Positions 35,578 through 46,749 are shown, counted from the first letter of the stretch. The stretch: DNA of 64,000 nt from an uncultured Collinsella sp. (GCA_900754745.1 CAAEEB010000043.1:15308-79307); one strand, 5' to 3'. Numbers and translations are program-made. The notes: generated by a model not told the origin, from the letters alone.

Positions 35578-36477
35578 TTAGTACTCGCGCGGGCTGTTGA
35601 CGATCTCGCCGGCGGCGACCTTCTTCAGGTGCTGGCCGTAGACCGACTTGCCGTAGGCCGTCGCGGCCTCCTCAAGCTCGGCGGTGGTGATCCAGCCGTT
35701 CTCCCAGGCAATCTCCTCGGGGACCGAGACCGGCAGGTCCTGGGAGTGCTCCACGGCGCGGACGAACTCCGCGGCCTCGTGCAGGCTCTCCATGGTGCCG
35801 GTGTCCAGCCACGCGTAGCCGCGGCCCAGGGTGACGACGGAGAGCGTCCCCTCCTCCAGGTACATCTGGTTGAGCGTGGTGATCTCCAGCTCGCCGCGGG
35901 CGGAGGGCTGGACCTTATGGGCCTTGGCGGCCACGTCGCCCGGGTAGAAGTACAGGCCGGTGACGGCATAGGAGCTCTTGGGCTCGGCGGGCTTCTCCTC
36001 GATGGAGACGGCCCTCCCCTGCGCATCGAACTCCACGACGCCGAAGCGCTCGGGGTCGTCCACGTGGTAGCCGAAGACCGTGGCGCGGCCCGACTCGGCG
36101 TTCTGGACGGCGCGCGTCAGGTGGCGCGACAGGCCGTTGCCGTAGAAGATGTTGTCGCCGAGGACGAGGGCGCACGGCTCGCCGGCGATGAACTCCTCGC
36201 CGATGGTGAAGGCCTGCGCCAGGCCGTCCGGCGAGGGCTGCTCGGCGTAGGAGAGGTTCACGCCGAAGCGGGAACCGTCCCCGAGTAGGCGCTCGAAGTT
36301 AGGCAGGTCGGTCGGCGTGGAGATGACCAGGATGTCCTTGATGCCCGCCAGCATGAGCGTGGACAGCGGGTAGTAGATCATCGGCTTGTCGTAGACCGGC
36401 AGCAGCTGCTTGCTGGTGACGAGCGTGAGCGGGTACAGGCGCGTGCCCGAGCCGCCCGCGAGGATGATGCCCTTCAT
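35578..36477 (-). CDS. rmlA: Glucose-1-phosphate thymidylyltransferase
   Basis: 299 residues, first enzyme of dTDP-L-rhamnose synthesis. N-terminal [18 protein letters not shown] is the nucleotide-binding signature; [12 protein letters not shown] and [11 protein letters not shown] carry the sugar- and metal-site residues. Start ATG 36477 has GGAGG upstream. First gene of the operon rmlA, RSH-like, small partner, rmlB, rmlCD. Confidence 0.95.
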   Translation of the reverse strand: MKGIILAGGSGTRLYPLTLVTSKQLLPVYDKPMIYYPLSTLMLAGIKDILVISTPTDLPNFERLLGDGSRFGVNLSYAEQPSPDGLAQAFTIGEEFIAGEPCALVLGDNIFYGNGLSRHLTRAVQNAESGRATVFGYHVDDPERFGVVEFDAQGRAVSIEEKPAEPKSSYAVTGLYFYPGDVAAKAHKVQPSARGELEITTLNQMYLEEGTLSVVTLGRGYAWLDTGTMESLHEAAEFVRAVEHSQDLPVSVPEEIAWENGWITTAELEEAATAYGKSVYGQHLKKVAAGEIVNSPREY

Positions 36478-36611
36478 AGATTGGACCTCCAAAGTTGGGC
36501 GTACACAGTTGGTACTAGTATACGCGAGAGGGCACGCGGGCTGCGAAGCTGCACAAAAGTAGGACGAGGTGCAATGTCGAGCACGCCCGTCCGTCGATCT
36601 ACTTCCCGACT

Positions 36612-38258
36612 CTACGCAACCCCGCCCTTTATGCAGCGATCCACCCATGCCTTAAGCCTTCGAGGAAACGTCTCCCTAGCCCCGCTATCAGTATCATCGA
36701 TATCGGAAACGGGCTCACCGCAGACGAGGTTCGTGATAGGCGCTTCCGCGATTCGCACCTCTCCCCCCAAGATTGGAACAGCAGCTTCGACCTTCCCCAC
36801 AGACACATCAGGAGACAGCGGGACAACAGCGCTACCGGCAAACACGGGCTCACCCTTGCTTGCGTTGATGTAGAAATGAAAGTTGTAGGTTCGACATCCG
36901 ACGTCCCAGCCATCTTCCCGGTCAACAAGCACCTGGAAATCCGCATCAGACCCATCCATCTGAAACCACTGAAGATCCGACTGATCCCCCATGGACCAAA
37001 CAGCTAAACGCGCATCGCCAGCGGGCTCAAATGATGTAAAGCTAACGCAAATGCCAGAGTCAGGCCAAATAACAGGTACACACGCTTCCGCACGCGAGCG
37101 GTGCGACTCTTCGACAAGGCGACGCTCGACAGCAAGAGCCTCGTCAGATGCCTCAACGGGTGCGCAAGTATAAGTCTGACGGATTGAGGCGCCATCAAAA
37201 CCACCCGCGCCCAGATCAGAACAGACCAAGTTCGCAAAGCAATCAGACTCTAAAGCAACCGTTCGCTCGGCAACAAGATCAAGACCTCCCTTGCGCAGAC
37301 TATCCTGTTTCTCCCTATCTGCAGCCAGCGACACGATCGCCGTTGCCAAGGAAGCTGCATCCGAACGCGCAAGCAGAAGACTACCGTCCCTAAAATCAAA
37401 TAGGTTGTTCTCCCGGTACAGGTCGATGACGGGAAGCCCGCACGCCATCATTTCGAAAGGAATGCGTGAGGGATTTGAGATACTGAGCGATACTCCGCAT
37501 TTGCAACGCCAGTAGAGCTCGCGGCATTCATCGGTAGAAATCAAGCCAAGCGACACCACGCGATGATCGGAAATGGGCACCGGGGCATCAGAGCCATACA
37601 GATAAAACGTAAGCGATGGATCGAGCTCCAGTGCAACGCGAATTGCCTCCACGAGCAGAGGAGCAACGCGTCGTCCCTTTTCAGGCTGATAAATAGCGCA
37701 TACGGCGTGCTCTGAAGCCGGCTTCGAGTTTTCACGGCAGCCGAGGTTCTCTGAATAGTAAGACGGACCAACGCCAAAGTCCGTATATCCAAGCACACTG
37801 CCATATTCTCTGTCTATTTTTCCCGCGAGCCACTTGCCAATGGTGACAACTCGAAGCCCGTGGCGATACGTGTTTTCCGCAGCAAGAAAGTTGCTATCCA
37901 AGGAGAAGAACCAAGGCTCATAATCCTGAACGAAATAAAAGCCAGGAGCGCCATGTGAACTCGAAGCCAGATACTCGACAGTGTCCCAGGACGTCGCAAT
38001 GGAAAGAGTTCGATCTTCCTCATTAGCACCTGCAAGGAGCCAACGATCAGGAGCCATGCCAAACCACGCTAAACATGACTCCTCGACGAACAAAAGATCA
38101 AGAACTTTATTTACTGGAGGAATCACATAAAAGTCATTGCGATATCCACGGCATGAGAGCGCGGAGGCATTTTGAAGAATGGTTCGAAATCCGCCGCCGC
38201 CCATAGTCGGGGTGGGAACGTACCATGCAGCAACTAGTCCATCTTGTTTGTTCATCAT
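36612..38258 (-). CDS. WsaF-type glycosyltransferase with extra C-terminal domain
   Basis: 548 residues. The first ~370 residues are GT-B of the rhamnan WsaF type: [54 protein letters not shown], and donor-site [20 protein letters not shown]. The C-terminal ~150 residues form a separate beta-rich domain. Rhamnan transferases of this kind use dTDP-L-rhamnose, which the adjacent rml genes supply. Lower GC than the rml genes. ATG 38258 or 38255 is the start, with AGGGGGG upstream. Confidence 0.85.
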   Translation of the reverse strand: MMNKQDGLVAAWYVPTPTMGGGGFRTILQNASALSCRGYRNDFYVIPPVNKVLDLLFVEESCLAWFGMAPDRWLLAGANEEDRTLSIATSWDTVEYLASSSHGAPGFYFVQDYEPWFFSLDSNFLAAENTYRHGLRVVTIGKWLAGKIDREYGSVLGYTDFGVGPSYYSENLGCRENSKPASEHAVCAIYQPEKGRRVAPLLVEAIRVALELDPSLTFYLYGSDAPVPISDHRVVSLGLISTDECRELYWRCKCGVSLSISNPSRIPFEMMACGLPVIDLYRENNLFDFRDGSLLLARSDAASLATAIVSLAADREKQDSLRKGGLDLVAERTVALESDCFANLVCSDLGAGGFDGASIRQTYTCAPVEASDEALAVERRLVEESHRSRAEACVPVIWPDSGICVSFTSFEPAGDARLAVWSMGDQSDLQWFQMDGSDADFQVLVDREDGWDVGCRTYNFHFYINASKGEPVFAGSAVVPLSPDVSVGKVEAAVPILGGEVRIAEAPITNLVCGEPVSDIDDTDSGARETFPRRLKAWVDRCIKGGVA

Positions 38259-38287
38259 GAGCCCCCCTGACGCTCTCCGGGACATAG

Positions 38288-41266
38288 CTACAGGCCAAGT
38301 GATTCAACCATATCAGCCAGAAATGGGAACAAGTCCTCATCGGAAAGATAGTGAGCGTTCACGCAGCCACACGACACTTCGGCGGAGTATCCTTCGCAAA
38401 TTCGGGCAAGCTCACAGCCGATTCCATGCGGCGTAACATTGCTTACAGAAACGACGGAGTCACCGAAACTCGCGAGATCCTTCCCGACAAACGTATTCGT
38501 AATGACCTTAACGCCAAACGAAGCCATTTCCAACGGGGGATAGCTCGGATGGGGCGAGGCCATCAGAGAAATGCCCGCATAGGACTCGGCCAGCAAGCTC
38601 GCGTATCCTTCGAGAGACTGCTTGCCCACAGAAACAAGATACCTGCCGTTGGCCAACGGCACAGGGGGATGCTGTTCACCAGCAGATAGGAACTCCCACA
38701 AAGAGCTTTCTGGACAGGCCTCAACGAACTCCCTCAAGGACTCAACAACGAGCTCGAAGGCATTGCGCGGTGTCCCAGGACGACCATATACGAGAATCTG
38801 ACGACGCTTCGCGGTCCTGCCATCAAGCTGGACAAGCTTTTCCTTAAGCTTATCGTTCAGCATCGGATCAAAAGAAAACTCGGACTCGAAGCGGAAACCA
38901 CGCTCAAAGAAGTACTGCCTGAGCTCAGAGGAATTGAACACGGCAACAACGGGAGTCGAGCTCGTGTATGTAGAGCGCGCGAGAAGGTAATTCGAAGACC
39001 AAGCATAGAATCCAGGCTCATAATCTTGGATCAAGTATATAAGCGGATTCATCTCAAGGTCGCCGCGCGAGAAATGGGCACCGTATTCAGTCTGATAGCA
39101 GTAAGCCGACCACCAGGACGTAGCAATGAACCAATCGCCTCGCGCAACGGGAATATCAGCGGCATTACGAGAAGAAGCGTTCACGATGCTGAAGTGCGCA
39201 TCGCCCTCGGAACCAAGTTCATATAGCTCATAGCCGTCGAAGCGCTCGGATACAGAACCAGCACGCGTTACGGCATCGAGCACAATAATCCTGCCATCCA
39301 TGCCAGTTTCAGCAAGCAACCGTTCGTAGAACTTAAGAGCGGTGGCGATGCCGCCGAAGATATCCTCAGGATTAACGGACGGAACGAGAAGATTGAGACG
39401 CCTACGTTCCGACTCAGCTTTAACGAAATGAAGCGGTTGAATCTCGGGGACCGACACTTCCAGGCGTGTACCAGCACTTCTCTGCAGACGTTCCTTGTTC
39501 GAAAGCACCCTTGGCATACAGGACATGTAGTCCAAATTGGAGTTGTAATACGGATCTCCAGCAGCAACGTAAGGCCGATACATAGCCTCCGAAAGCTTAA
39601 AGTCGATGGCAGGGATATCCTTGGCATCACGCGTCTTCGACTCGTAATGGGTGAGCCTCACGCCCGGAAGATACACATTGCGCTTACCATACTTCATTGC
39701 ACGGAGGCACAGCTCAACGTCGCTACCACACACAATGAAATCTTCATCAAACAGCCCAATCTCTTCCAAGCAGGAACGGGAGATGGCCATGCAGGCACCC
39801 GTAACAGCAGAAACATTCCTTGTCACCATGGGAGAAATGAACGGATTTCCGTTGTGCACCGCAGGCATTGCCTTATAGACATGATCGGCCCAGCCGCCCA
39901 TTCCGACCACAACGCCAGCATGCTGAATAGTGTCATCGGGATAGGTAAGCAAGGCTCCGGCGACTCCAATTTCAGGTCGCAGTGCGTTTTCAACAAGTCG
40001 GGTAAGCCAGGAACCCTCGAGTACCTCAACATCATTGTTCAAGAAAATGAGGACATCGCCCTTCGCCTCAGAAATCCCCTGGTTGTTTAGCTTGGACCAG
40101 TTGAAAGGGTAGGCAGAGGTTACAACCCTGACGTTCTCATGCTCGGAAACAACTGTATCAAAATACGCAAAGGTCTCAGCATCGGACGAATTATTATCCA
40201 ACACGATAATCTCAAAGTTAGGATACTCGGTCTTTGCGAAGATGCTGTCGATAGCAACCTTCAGATCGTCCGCATGGTCTTTTGTGGGGATCACAATCGA
40301 GGCCAGCGTGCCCGCAGCGACCGGATACCTCACGTCATAGACGAACAGGTTGTCAGTCTCATCTACTCGACACTCGTCTTTACCGTACAAGCTGTCGAGA
40401 TAGCTTTGGATTGCTTTCTGCCCCGCGAACTGAGAATACGGCTTGGCATCAGGGTTCGATGCCGTAGAGGAAGCGATGGCACGCCAAGAATACAACGACT
40501 TCGCAACGTGGGAGATGCGCTTAGCAGCAGCCGACATGCGAAGGAACAGGTCGTAATCCTGACTGCCGTCGAACTCAGAACGAAAGCCACCCACCGACTC
40601 GAACAGAGAACGACTGAAGGCAACCAAATGCCCCACGTACATCTGAGAAAGCATGAGGTCAGGCGACCAGTCGGGCTTATGAAGTACGGCGAGTCGATTG
40701 CCATCTTCGTCCACCACATCATTGTCGGTGTAGATAAGATCAGCATGCTCCACGGTGGCCGCAACGAACAAGTCGGCCAATGCAGCCGGATGAATGACGT
40801 CATCGTTATCCATCAGGGCAATGAAATCGCCCTTGGCAAGCTCTGCGGCGGCATTTGTTGCGCCCGAAATCCCTTGGTTGTCTTCCAGGTAAACAACCTT
40901 GATCTTTTCGGATTCCTTCTTTTGCAAGTAATCGCGCACGCGCTGGTCGGTCGATGCATCGTCAGCGATACAAATCTCCCAGTTATCGTACGTTTGAGCC
41001 TCTACCGATTGAATGGCCAAATCGAGCCATTTGATATCCACGTTATAGACGGGCATCACGATGGAGAAGCAAACGCTCCCCGTAGAGCTCCCCGGCTCAA
41101 AACCCTCAGATGGAAGCGCAACGTCATCCATCACAATCTCATCGTGAAAACGATCGCGCAGACCAACAAGACCATACTTAACGGCGTACTTTGCTGCTCG
41201 CGCATAGCTACCAGGATTCTTTTTTGCCAACCCAAGCAGAGTCTTTGCTGTATCTATCTTCGACAT
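38288..41266 (-). CDS. Three-domain glycosyltransferase: GT2, GT2, WsaF-like GT-B
   Basis: 992 residues. GT2 domain 1 at ~66-290 (FSIVMPVYNVDIKWLDLAI, MDNDDVIHP); GT2 domain 2 at ~320-560 (ASIVIPTKDHADDLKVAI, FLNNDVEVLEGSWL, ACMAISRSCLEEIG); GT-B domain from ~640 (LLVPSVNPEDIFGGIATAL, FIATSWWSAYCYQT, LIQDYEPGFYAWSSNYLL, MASPHPSYPPLEMASFGV). The last domain is a paralogue of the neighbouring 548-residue protein. Such multi-domain enzymes build repeating units of rhamnose-rich polymers. Start ATG 41266 follows GGGCAGG. Confidence 0.88.
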   Translation of the reverse strand: MSKIDTAKTLLGLAKKNPGSYARAAKYAVKYGLVGLRDRFHDEIVMDDVALPSEGFEPGSSTGSVCFSIVMPVYNVDIKWLDLAIQSVEAQTYDNWEICIADDASTDQRVRDYLQKKESEKIKVVYLEDNQGISGATNAAAELAKGDFIALMDNDDVIHPAALADLFVAATVEHADLIYTDNDVVDEDGNRLAVLHKPDWSPDLMLSQMYVGHLVAFSRSLFESVGGFRSEFDGSQDYDLFLRMSAAAKRISHVAKSLYSWRAIASSTASNPDAKPYSQFAGQKAIQSYLDSLYGKDECRVDETDNLFVYDVRYPVAAGTLASIVIPTKDHADDLKVAIDSIFAKTEYPNFEIIVLDNNSSDAETFAYFDTVVSEHENVRVVTSAYPFNWSKLNNQGISEAKGDVLIFLNNDVEVLEGSWLTRLVENALRPEIGVAGALLTYPDDTIQHAGVVVGMGGWADHVYKAMPAVHNGNPFISPMVTRNVSAVTGACMAISRSCLEEIGLFDEDFIVCGSDVELCLRAMKYGKRNVYLPGVRLTHYESKTRDAKDIPAIDFKLSEAMYRPYVAAGDPYYNSNLDYMSCMPRVLSNKERLQRSAGTRLEVSVPEIQPLHFVKAESERRRLNLLVPSVNPEDIFGGIATALKFYERLLAETGMDGRIIVLDAVTRAGSVSERFDGYELYELGSEGDAHFSIVNASSRNAADIPVARGDWFIATSWWSAYCYQTEYGAHFSRGDLEMNPLIYLIQDYEPGFYAWSSNYLLARSTYTSSTPVVAVFNSSELRQYFFERGFRFESEFSFDPMLNDKLKEKLVQLDGRTAKRRQILVYGRPGTPRNAFELVVESLREFVEACPESSLWEFLSAGEQHPPVPLANGRYLVSVGKQSLEGYASLLAESYAGISLMASPHPSYPPLEMASFGVKVITNTFVGKDLASFGDSVVSVSNVTPHGIGCELARICEGYSAEVSCGCVNAHYLSDEDLFPFLADMVESLGL

Positions 41267-41441
41267 ATTTACCTGCCCAATAATAAACAGTTCCAAAACA
41301 TAGACTTTATCCCAAATGAACCTGAGGTCCAGAGAGCGTCAAACTATTGTAAGCAAGACGGGCGGCATACTCGTGGCCAAATACTCACATCCGTCATCCA
41401 TACATAGCGCCACCTCGCCCAGCAAATACACAGACTCGTGT

Positions 41442-43361
41442 CTAAAGCTGGAATACCACAAACATACAGACGGCAAAACCCGTCGCGCCGGTGAGCATCA
41501 TACCGCCCCTTGCCAGCAATAGACGCACGCGCGTATCGGAAACACGGCTCGATCCGACACCCAACATGAGAGGCGCAAGCAGAGGCAAGATATATCTCGG
41601 CGAGCAACCATTTACTGTCCAGAAACCAACAGGAGTAAACGACACGTACAGCGCAGTAGCCACAAGCACAACAGAGGCGAGAAATATAAAAACTAGATAG
41701 CACCTTGCAAACACACTGAATGAGGGTCCGCTCTCGGAATCGGGGTCAAACAACGCGGTAGCCACAATACACGATAGGGGCACGAGGGAAAGAAAAGGGA
41801 CGATCGTTTCAATAAAACCGAGATACGCCGTATACACCGCATATCCGCCTGCTTCCAAAGGCGAAAGATAGCCAATAACAAAAAAGCCGATCGTCGCCAA
41901 AAAGCCGAGAGGGTCAGTGAAAAAGTACTTAATCTGTCCAATCGAGCTGACGTCTGAACCGCCCCTTACATCGCCTGCGTTACCGCTGGACGTAAACAGC
42001 AGAGGCAACACAAACGACAAAATCATCGCCAAGGTAAACACAAGCAGGGCAGCATAGTACCGGCGTTTTTGACCTGCATTTCCAAGCCGCCCTTTCGGCA
42101 CCAGAAGTAATATGCCAGCGAGTAGAAAATAAATGGCCTTCGATGCAAGGCCCAGAGCCAAGACGACCAGACAAGGAAGCAAGCGACTGAATGAAATCCG
42201 AACATTAGAAGAAATCAACCGGGAAGCAAGTGATGTGAACAGTATGAGACATGAGATGACCCATGGATCATAGGAAAAGCTTGCCGCCAAGAATAGGTTG
42301 GTGGGCAAAAGGCCAATACTAGAAAAGCACCATTTCTTCGAGGGGGCGATGGCAATCGCGGTTCCCGTAATAGCAATATACGTAAGCAGGTTAAACAATC
42401 TACCCGCCAACACAAGGCCGCTCAAAGAAAGATGAAGCAGCCGACCCATCCAGATGCCAAGCGCATTCGGAATGTTACCGACCATTGAGATTGAAATGAG
42501 GTCCGCATGGAAAACAGGGGAAATCCACCCGTGCACCTCTTCGATCTGACCAAGATCGGCAGCGTCAGAATATTGCTCATCAAGTCTAGGAAGAGACTCA
42601 TAGAGGAGGGAGTAGTTCATTTCACCGGTCGTATTGTTCCACGGCATGACCGCCATTTCCACTTCAGCAGGAGACAATTCCGCACTGCCAAAGTAAGAAA
42701 TACCCAAGCTTCGATCAAAATGAATGCCGTCATCCCAAGAAAAGCCCGTGGATAGGGGAATGCAAAAAACAAAAAAAGAGCCGATAGCAAATGAAATAAG
42801 AAGGAATCCAGCAAGAGGCGTAAAGGAGCGCCATTGAAGTAACATCACCACGAACACAACAACAACGACAACGCACGCCGAAAGATAGATTAGGGAAGAC
42901 GCGTGCCCCACAACAACGTAGAGAATTCCCAGTCCAAGCAACATCAAGAAGCTTGCAGCCAGGAGAATCACAACGCGTACCCGATCGCGACGATTGTCTG
43001 ATTTAGACAGCTGATTTCTTAGGACCGGAACGAGACGAACAAAAGCCAAGCGCACAACTATCGCAACAACAATCCCGAACACAAAAAAAATCGCCACACG
43101 CCTTCGACTCCAGTCCTCAATAACAAGTGGATTGGAAGAACGCATGCCCCACAAGGTCAGAGCCTCCATTGCGATAGCGAACAGCGTTGAGAAAAAGAGA
43201 AGCGGCTTCGCTTTATGCCAAACCGAATAAATATGTTTTTGATGCTGGGATCGGTCTGGAATTGAACCAAAGTAAGAATAGAGCAATGACACAAATATGA
43301 ATAGAAAAAGTAAACCGGCAATAACGCGAGGGATAGACACTGTTGTGACCTCTACTCTCAA
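41442..43361 (-). CDS. DUF2142 polytopic membrane protein
   Basis: 639 residues with about 12-13 hydrophobic segments and a large extracytoplasmic loop (~residues 215-300) containing SWDDGIHFDR, a DUF2142-type acidic motif like those of GT-C enzymes. The segment PNALGIWMGRLLHLSLSG is typical for the family. DUF2142 proteins lie in polysaccharide loci and may be GT-C transferases using polyprenyl-phosphate sugars; here the two GtrB-like enzymes (21529 and 43720) could supply them. Start TTG 43361 with TAGGAAG upstream is tentative. Confidence 0.8.
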   Translation of the reverse strand: MRVEVTTVSIPRVIAGLLFLFIFVSLLYSYFGSIPDRSQHQKHIYSVWHKAKPLLFFSTLFAIAMEALTLWGMRSSNPLVIEDWSRRRVAIFFVFGIVVAIVVRLAFVRLVPVLRNQLSKSDNRRDRVRVVILLAASFLMLLGLGILYVVVGHASSLIYLSACVVVVVVFVVMLLQWRSFTPLAGFLLISFAIGSFFVFCIPLSTGFSWDDGIHFDRSLGISYFGSAELSPAEVEMAVMPWNNTTGEMNYSLLYESLPRLDEQYSDAADLGQIEEVHGWISPVFHADLISISMVGNIPNALGIWMGRLLHLSLSGLVLAGRLFNLLTYIAITGTAIAIAPSKKWCFSSIGLLPTNLFLAASFSYDPWVISCLILFTSLASRLISSNVRISFSRLLPCLVVLALGLASKAIYFLLAGILLLVPKGRLGNAGQKRRYYAALLVFTLAMILSFVLPLLFTSSGNAGDVRGGSDVSSIGQIKYFFTDPLGFLATIGFFVIGYLSPLEAGGYAVYTAYLGFIETIVPFLSLVPLSCIVATALFDPDSESGPSFSVFARCYLVFIFLASVVLVATALYVSFTPVGFWTVNGCSPRYILPLLAPLMLGVGSSRVSDTRVRLLLARGGMMLTGATGFAVCMFVVFQL

Positions 43362-43388
43362 TTACTTCCTACGGAACAGACCATCACA

Positions 43389-43712
43389 TCAACCTCGAAG
43401 CGCCTGTTCCTCAACAAGCTGATTAATCCTCCGACGCAGCTTCGAGATGCTCACCGTATTGCTGAACTCACGATACAGGAGCAAAACGATCACGTAGAGG
43501 AACACGAAGTTCGCCGGACTCTCAAATCCCAGAAGAGAAGATAGCCAAAAGGCTACCTGGGGAAAAGCGGCCAGCACAACAAAGCTAAAGACAAAGAAAA
43601 GCCAGAACACGGAGTCCAGTACCTCGATCTGCGCCTTCCTCAGTTTCTTGATGACAAAATACAAAACCAAAAGCGCCCCGAGCAGGAGGACGGCCCTAAG
43701 CACAATAGACAT
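43389..43712 (-). CDS. DUF2304 small membrane protein
   Basis: 107 residues, three membrane segments (~3-22, 34-53, 64-82) and a C-terminal helix with KLRRRINQLVEEQAL. DUF2304 proteins are regularly encoded next to DPM-like GT2 enzymes, and this one lies 7 bp after such a gene. Probably a membrane partner of that transferase. Confidence 0.82.
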   Translation of the reverse strand: MSIVLRAVLLLGALLVLYFVIKKLRKAQIEVLDSVFWLFFVFSFVVLAAFPQVAFWLSSLLGFESPANFVFLYVIVLLLYREFSNTVSISKLRRRINQLVEEQALRG

Positions 43713-43719
43713 TGTTCAA

Positions 43720-44409
43720 TCACCTAAACCACTGAACGAAGAGGATGGAAATGCAAGCACGCGCCATATAGGCAATCGATTTGGGAATATTCAAGTAGCT
43801 CTCCCCCGCCTGCCTCTCGCGCATTTCAACCTGGACCTCACGAACCTTCGCGCCCTTCTTCATAAGGTAAGAAATAGACTCAGGTTCCGGATTCAAGGAG
43901 TCATCGTTTGCAAAACGCTCAATCATCTTCCTATTAAACATGCGCATGCCAGAAGTCGGATCTGCGACTCGCTTGCCGGTAGTGAGCTTAATCGCAACCG
44001 TAATGATGCGCGAGCCGAGCATGCGTGCAGAAACCTCTTTGCACTTGTTTACAAAGCGTGAGCCAATAACGATGTCGACGTCTTCAGCAACCGCGAGATC
44101 AAGCATCTTGGAAATATACTCAGGCCTGTGCTGGCCGTCCGCATCAAACTGAAGGGCGTAATCATAGCCGTTACGAAGTGCGTACTTCATGCCAGTTTGG
44201 AAACCGACTGTGAGGCCGGAATTAACCGGCAACGACACGTAGTTATAACCATGCTCGAGGCAGATACGCTCTGTACCGTCCTTTGAACCATCGTTTACTA
44301 CAACGTAATCGACACCAGGCAGCGTCGAAGTCAGTTCGTCAACGGTTGAAGAAATGGATTCTTCCTCATTGTAGGCTGGAATAATCACCAAAAGGCGCTT
44401 ATTGGACAT
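43720..44409 (-). CDS. GT2, polyprenyl-phosphate sugar synthase-like
   Basis: 229 residues. DPM1-like without its own membrane anchor: LLVIIPAYNEEESISSTVDE, VVNDGSKDGTERI, QFDADGQHRPEYI (DxD) and RFVNKCKEVSARMLGSRI. It ends in a hydrophobic stretch. The DUF2304 gene downstream probably supplies membrane attachment. Confidence 0.9.
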   Translation of the reverse strand: MSNKRLLVIIPAYNEEESISSTVDELTSTLPGVDYVVVNDGSKDGTERICLEHGYNYVSLPVNSGLTVGFQTGMKYALRNGYDYALQFDADGQHRPEYISKMLDLAVAEDVDIVIGSRFVNKCKEVSARMLGSRIITVAIKLTTGKRVADPTSGMRMFNRKMIERFANDDSLNPEPESISYLMKKGAKVREVQVEMRERQAGESYLNIPKSIAYMARACISILFVQWFR

Positions 44410-44448
44410 GAGACAAATGCCTTTCAGACAGTGGCGAGAAATTGCGTA

Positions 44449-45504
44449 CTACCACTTGATGTCGATCCTCAGTTTGGTAATCGCAAAGCGATAGGCAGAC
44501 AAAAACGGCCTCATGAGGTGCGCTTTATAGAACAGGCGTGCAATCCAAAGCTTGATGAACGGGCCTTTTTGCTTAAGGGCATACGAAAGAGACATGCAGT
44601 TCGAATTGCGCCACGTCGAGAACTTGTCATCCAAGAATGAAGTGCACCTCGAAATGTAGGCAGAAACATCGCAGGTCGGATCGTTGAACAACCTAAACAA
44701 CAGAGAGACACCCAGATGAAGGAACGCCATACCGTCTAAGGCCTTAAGCATGTCCTCTGAAACGCCGCGTTCAAGGTACAAGGAACGTATGAAGTCGAAA
44801 GTGCGATAAATCGAATCTACCTGTTCTTTGCGAACAGTGTTAATAATCGAATCTGCGCGCACCATATAGTTGATCAGCGGCACATCGGAGAAAACGACCT
44901 TGCCGCGAGCCTCGAGATATACGAGCAAGTGGAAAGCCAAGTCATCTAATACAGTCGGCGGCTCCTCAAGGTCGTTCATGGACTTGAGAATGCTTGACCG
45001 GAACGCCTTATTCCAAGGAGCTCCGTTAAGCTCAATGAGTCGACCCGGTTCCTCGCTAATAACGAAGTCCTCGCGGGGACTGCACATCTCAACCGACAGA
45101 ACCTTATTGGTGTCGAGATCAATCCGCTTAAAGCCACACACTGAAATATCGGCATCGTTCTCCTTCGCTGAACGATAAAGAATCTCAGCGAAATTAGGAG
45201 CAACCGTGTCGTCACTGTCTACGAATCCGATGTACTCACCCCTGGCAATTCGAATACCATCAAAACGACCGCGCCACACGCCCTCGTTCTTCTTATCAAT
45301 AACGACAACTTTTCCAGGATTTGCAGCCTCATAGGAACGGAGGATATCGATGCAGCCGTCCGGCGAACCGTCGTTGATACAGATGATTTCAATATCATCT
45401 AGCGTCTGGTTAATAAGGGAGTCGAGACATGCCGGGAGGTACTTCTCCACCTTGTAACAAGGAACAATCACACTCAGCTTAATTGACGAATCGGCTGTTA
45501 TCAA
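44449..45504 (-). CDS. GT2 glycosyltransferase
   Basis: 351 residues. KLSVIVPCYKVEKYLPACLD, ICINDGSPDGC, GVWRGRFDGIRIARGEYIGF and DSDDTVAPNFAE define the GT-A domain; ~140 helical residues follow. Starts at TTG 45504 with GAAGGATG upstream. First gene of a minus-strand group reaching to rmlCD; the 219-bp gap to the GT8 gene is the probable divergent promoter region. Confidence 0.88.
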   Translation of the reverse strand: MITADSSIKLSVIVPCYKVEKYLPACLDSLINQTLDDIEIICINDGSPDGCIDILRSYEAANPGKVVVIDKKNEGVWRGRFDGIRIARGEYIGFVDSDDTVAPNFAEILYRSAKENDADISVCGFKRIDLDTNKVLSVEMCSPREDFVISEEPGRLIELNGAPWNKAFRSSILKSMNDLEEPPTVLDDLAFHLLVYLEARGKVVFSDVPLINYMVRADSIINTVRKEQVDSIYRTFDFIRSLYLERGVSEDMLKALDGMAFLHLGVSLLFRLFNDPTCDVSAYISRCTSFLDDKFSTWRNSNCMSLSYALKQKGPFIKLWIARLFYKAHLMRPFLSAYRFAITKLRIDIKW

Positions 45505-45723
45505 AGCAACATCCTTCTAATCGCATCTTCAAAGGGCCTCAGGTTCAACTAGCCTAGTTTACCGCAGGGTGGCCATCCCCATTAAACATCAACCACAAGA
45601 GCACCTCAGACCGAGCAGGACATCATGCGCTTAACATGAACAAAGCCCTCCTTGGCAAGACAAACGGTATCATTATCGAATTAAAAAGCAGTTCGTCCAA
45701 ACGTAAGGTGCAATGGAGGTCTC

Positions 45724-46749
45724 ATGGCGCAGCCCAAGATTCTAAACGTCTTGTATCAATCCGACAACAACTACGCGATGGTTACGGGCGTCTCAATAGA
45801 ATCACTCTGCATGAATAACGCCCACCTTGATCAGATAAACGTCTACCTCCTTGATGACGGCATCTCTAAAGAGAACCTTGCAAGAATTAAGGGCATTGCG
45901 GAGAAGTATGGACGCAATCTTATTCCCGTTGACCCTACGAGCATTAGGAATATGCTCATCCAACTGAAAGTCGAACCTTGGCGTGGAACCTACACCACGT
46001 ACTACAAGCTATTCGCAGCCTCCACGCTCGATCTTCCCACCGACCGAATCCTCCAAATTGATGGCGACACCATCATCAACGGCCCTCTTGACGAACTAAT
46101 CGAGATGGACCTTGGCGATTCTATCTGCGCCGCCACATGGGACTGCGTTCTCACCGAATACAAACGCTGTATTGATATCCCTCGTGAGGATTACTACTTC
46201 AACTGCGGAGTCATGCTCATCAGCCAACCAAACTGGAACGCCTATGGCTGCACCGAAAAGATTATCGACCACCTGACCCATGTGAGAAACAGATACTTTG
46301 TCGTAGACCAGGACATCGTAAACGTCCTCTTCCGCGATAAGATCGAGTACATCAGTCCAACGTACAACTTCAATAGCTGCTTCTACATCTACGGAGTCGA
46401 CTATGTTTACAAGATCTATCATCTTGACGACAAGCTATATTTCCCTAAAGAAACCGTTACCTCCATTCTTGATAACGGGGGCCCGCTCATCAATCACTGC
46501 ATGAGCGCTCAGACCGGTCGCCCGTGGGAACACAACAGCATCCATCCCCAAAACGCGCTTTTTGATAAGTATCTGGCCCTCACCCCTTGGACAGACGCCG
46601 ACAAGCTGACCGTCCGCCGAACCTTCGTTTTCCGGGCCCAGCGCTTTGCCTACGAGCACCTTCCCATGTCCATCTACTGGGTTATCCATCGCGTCGTCCT
46701 CACGATGTGGATGAACGAACAGGACAGGAAGTGCAAAAAGGGTGAATAG
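45724..46749 (+). CDS. GT8 glycosyltransferase
   Basis: 341 residues. NVLYQSDNNYAMVTGVSIES at the start, QIDGDTIINGPLDEL with the DxD metal site, YFNCGVMLISQPNW, and a C-terminal NHCMSAQTGRPWEH in place of the HxxGxxKPW motif. GT8 retaining transferases add glucose or galactose to glycans. TGGAGG precedes the ATG. Its stop overlaps the flippase start by 8 bp. Confidence 0.92.
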   Translation: MAQPKILNVLYQSDNNYAMVTGVSIESLCMNNAHLDQINVYLLDDGISKENLARIKGIAEKYGRNLIPVDPTSIRNMLIQLKVEPWRGTYTTYYKLFAASTLDLPTDRILQIDGDTIINGPLDELIEMDLGDSICAATWDCVLTEYKRCIDIPREDYYFNCGVMLISQPNWNAYGCTEKIIDHLTHVRNRYFVVDQDIVNVLFRDKIEYISPTYNFNSCFYIYGVDYVYKIYHLDDKLYFPKETVTSILDNGGPLINHCMSAQTGRPWEHNSIHPQNALFDKYLALTPWTDADKLTVRRTFVFRAQRFAYEHLPMSIYWVIHRVVLTMWMNEQDRKCKKGE

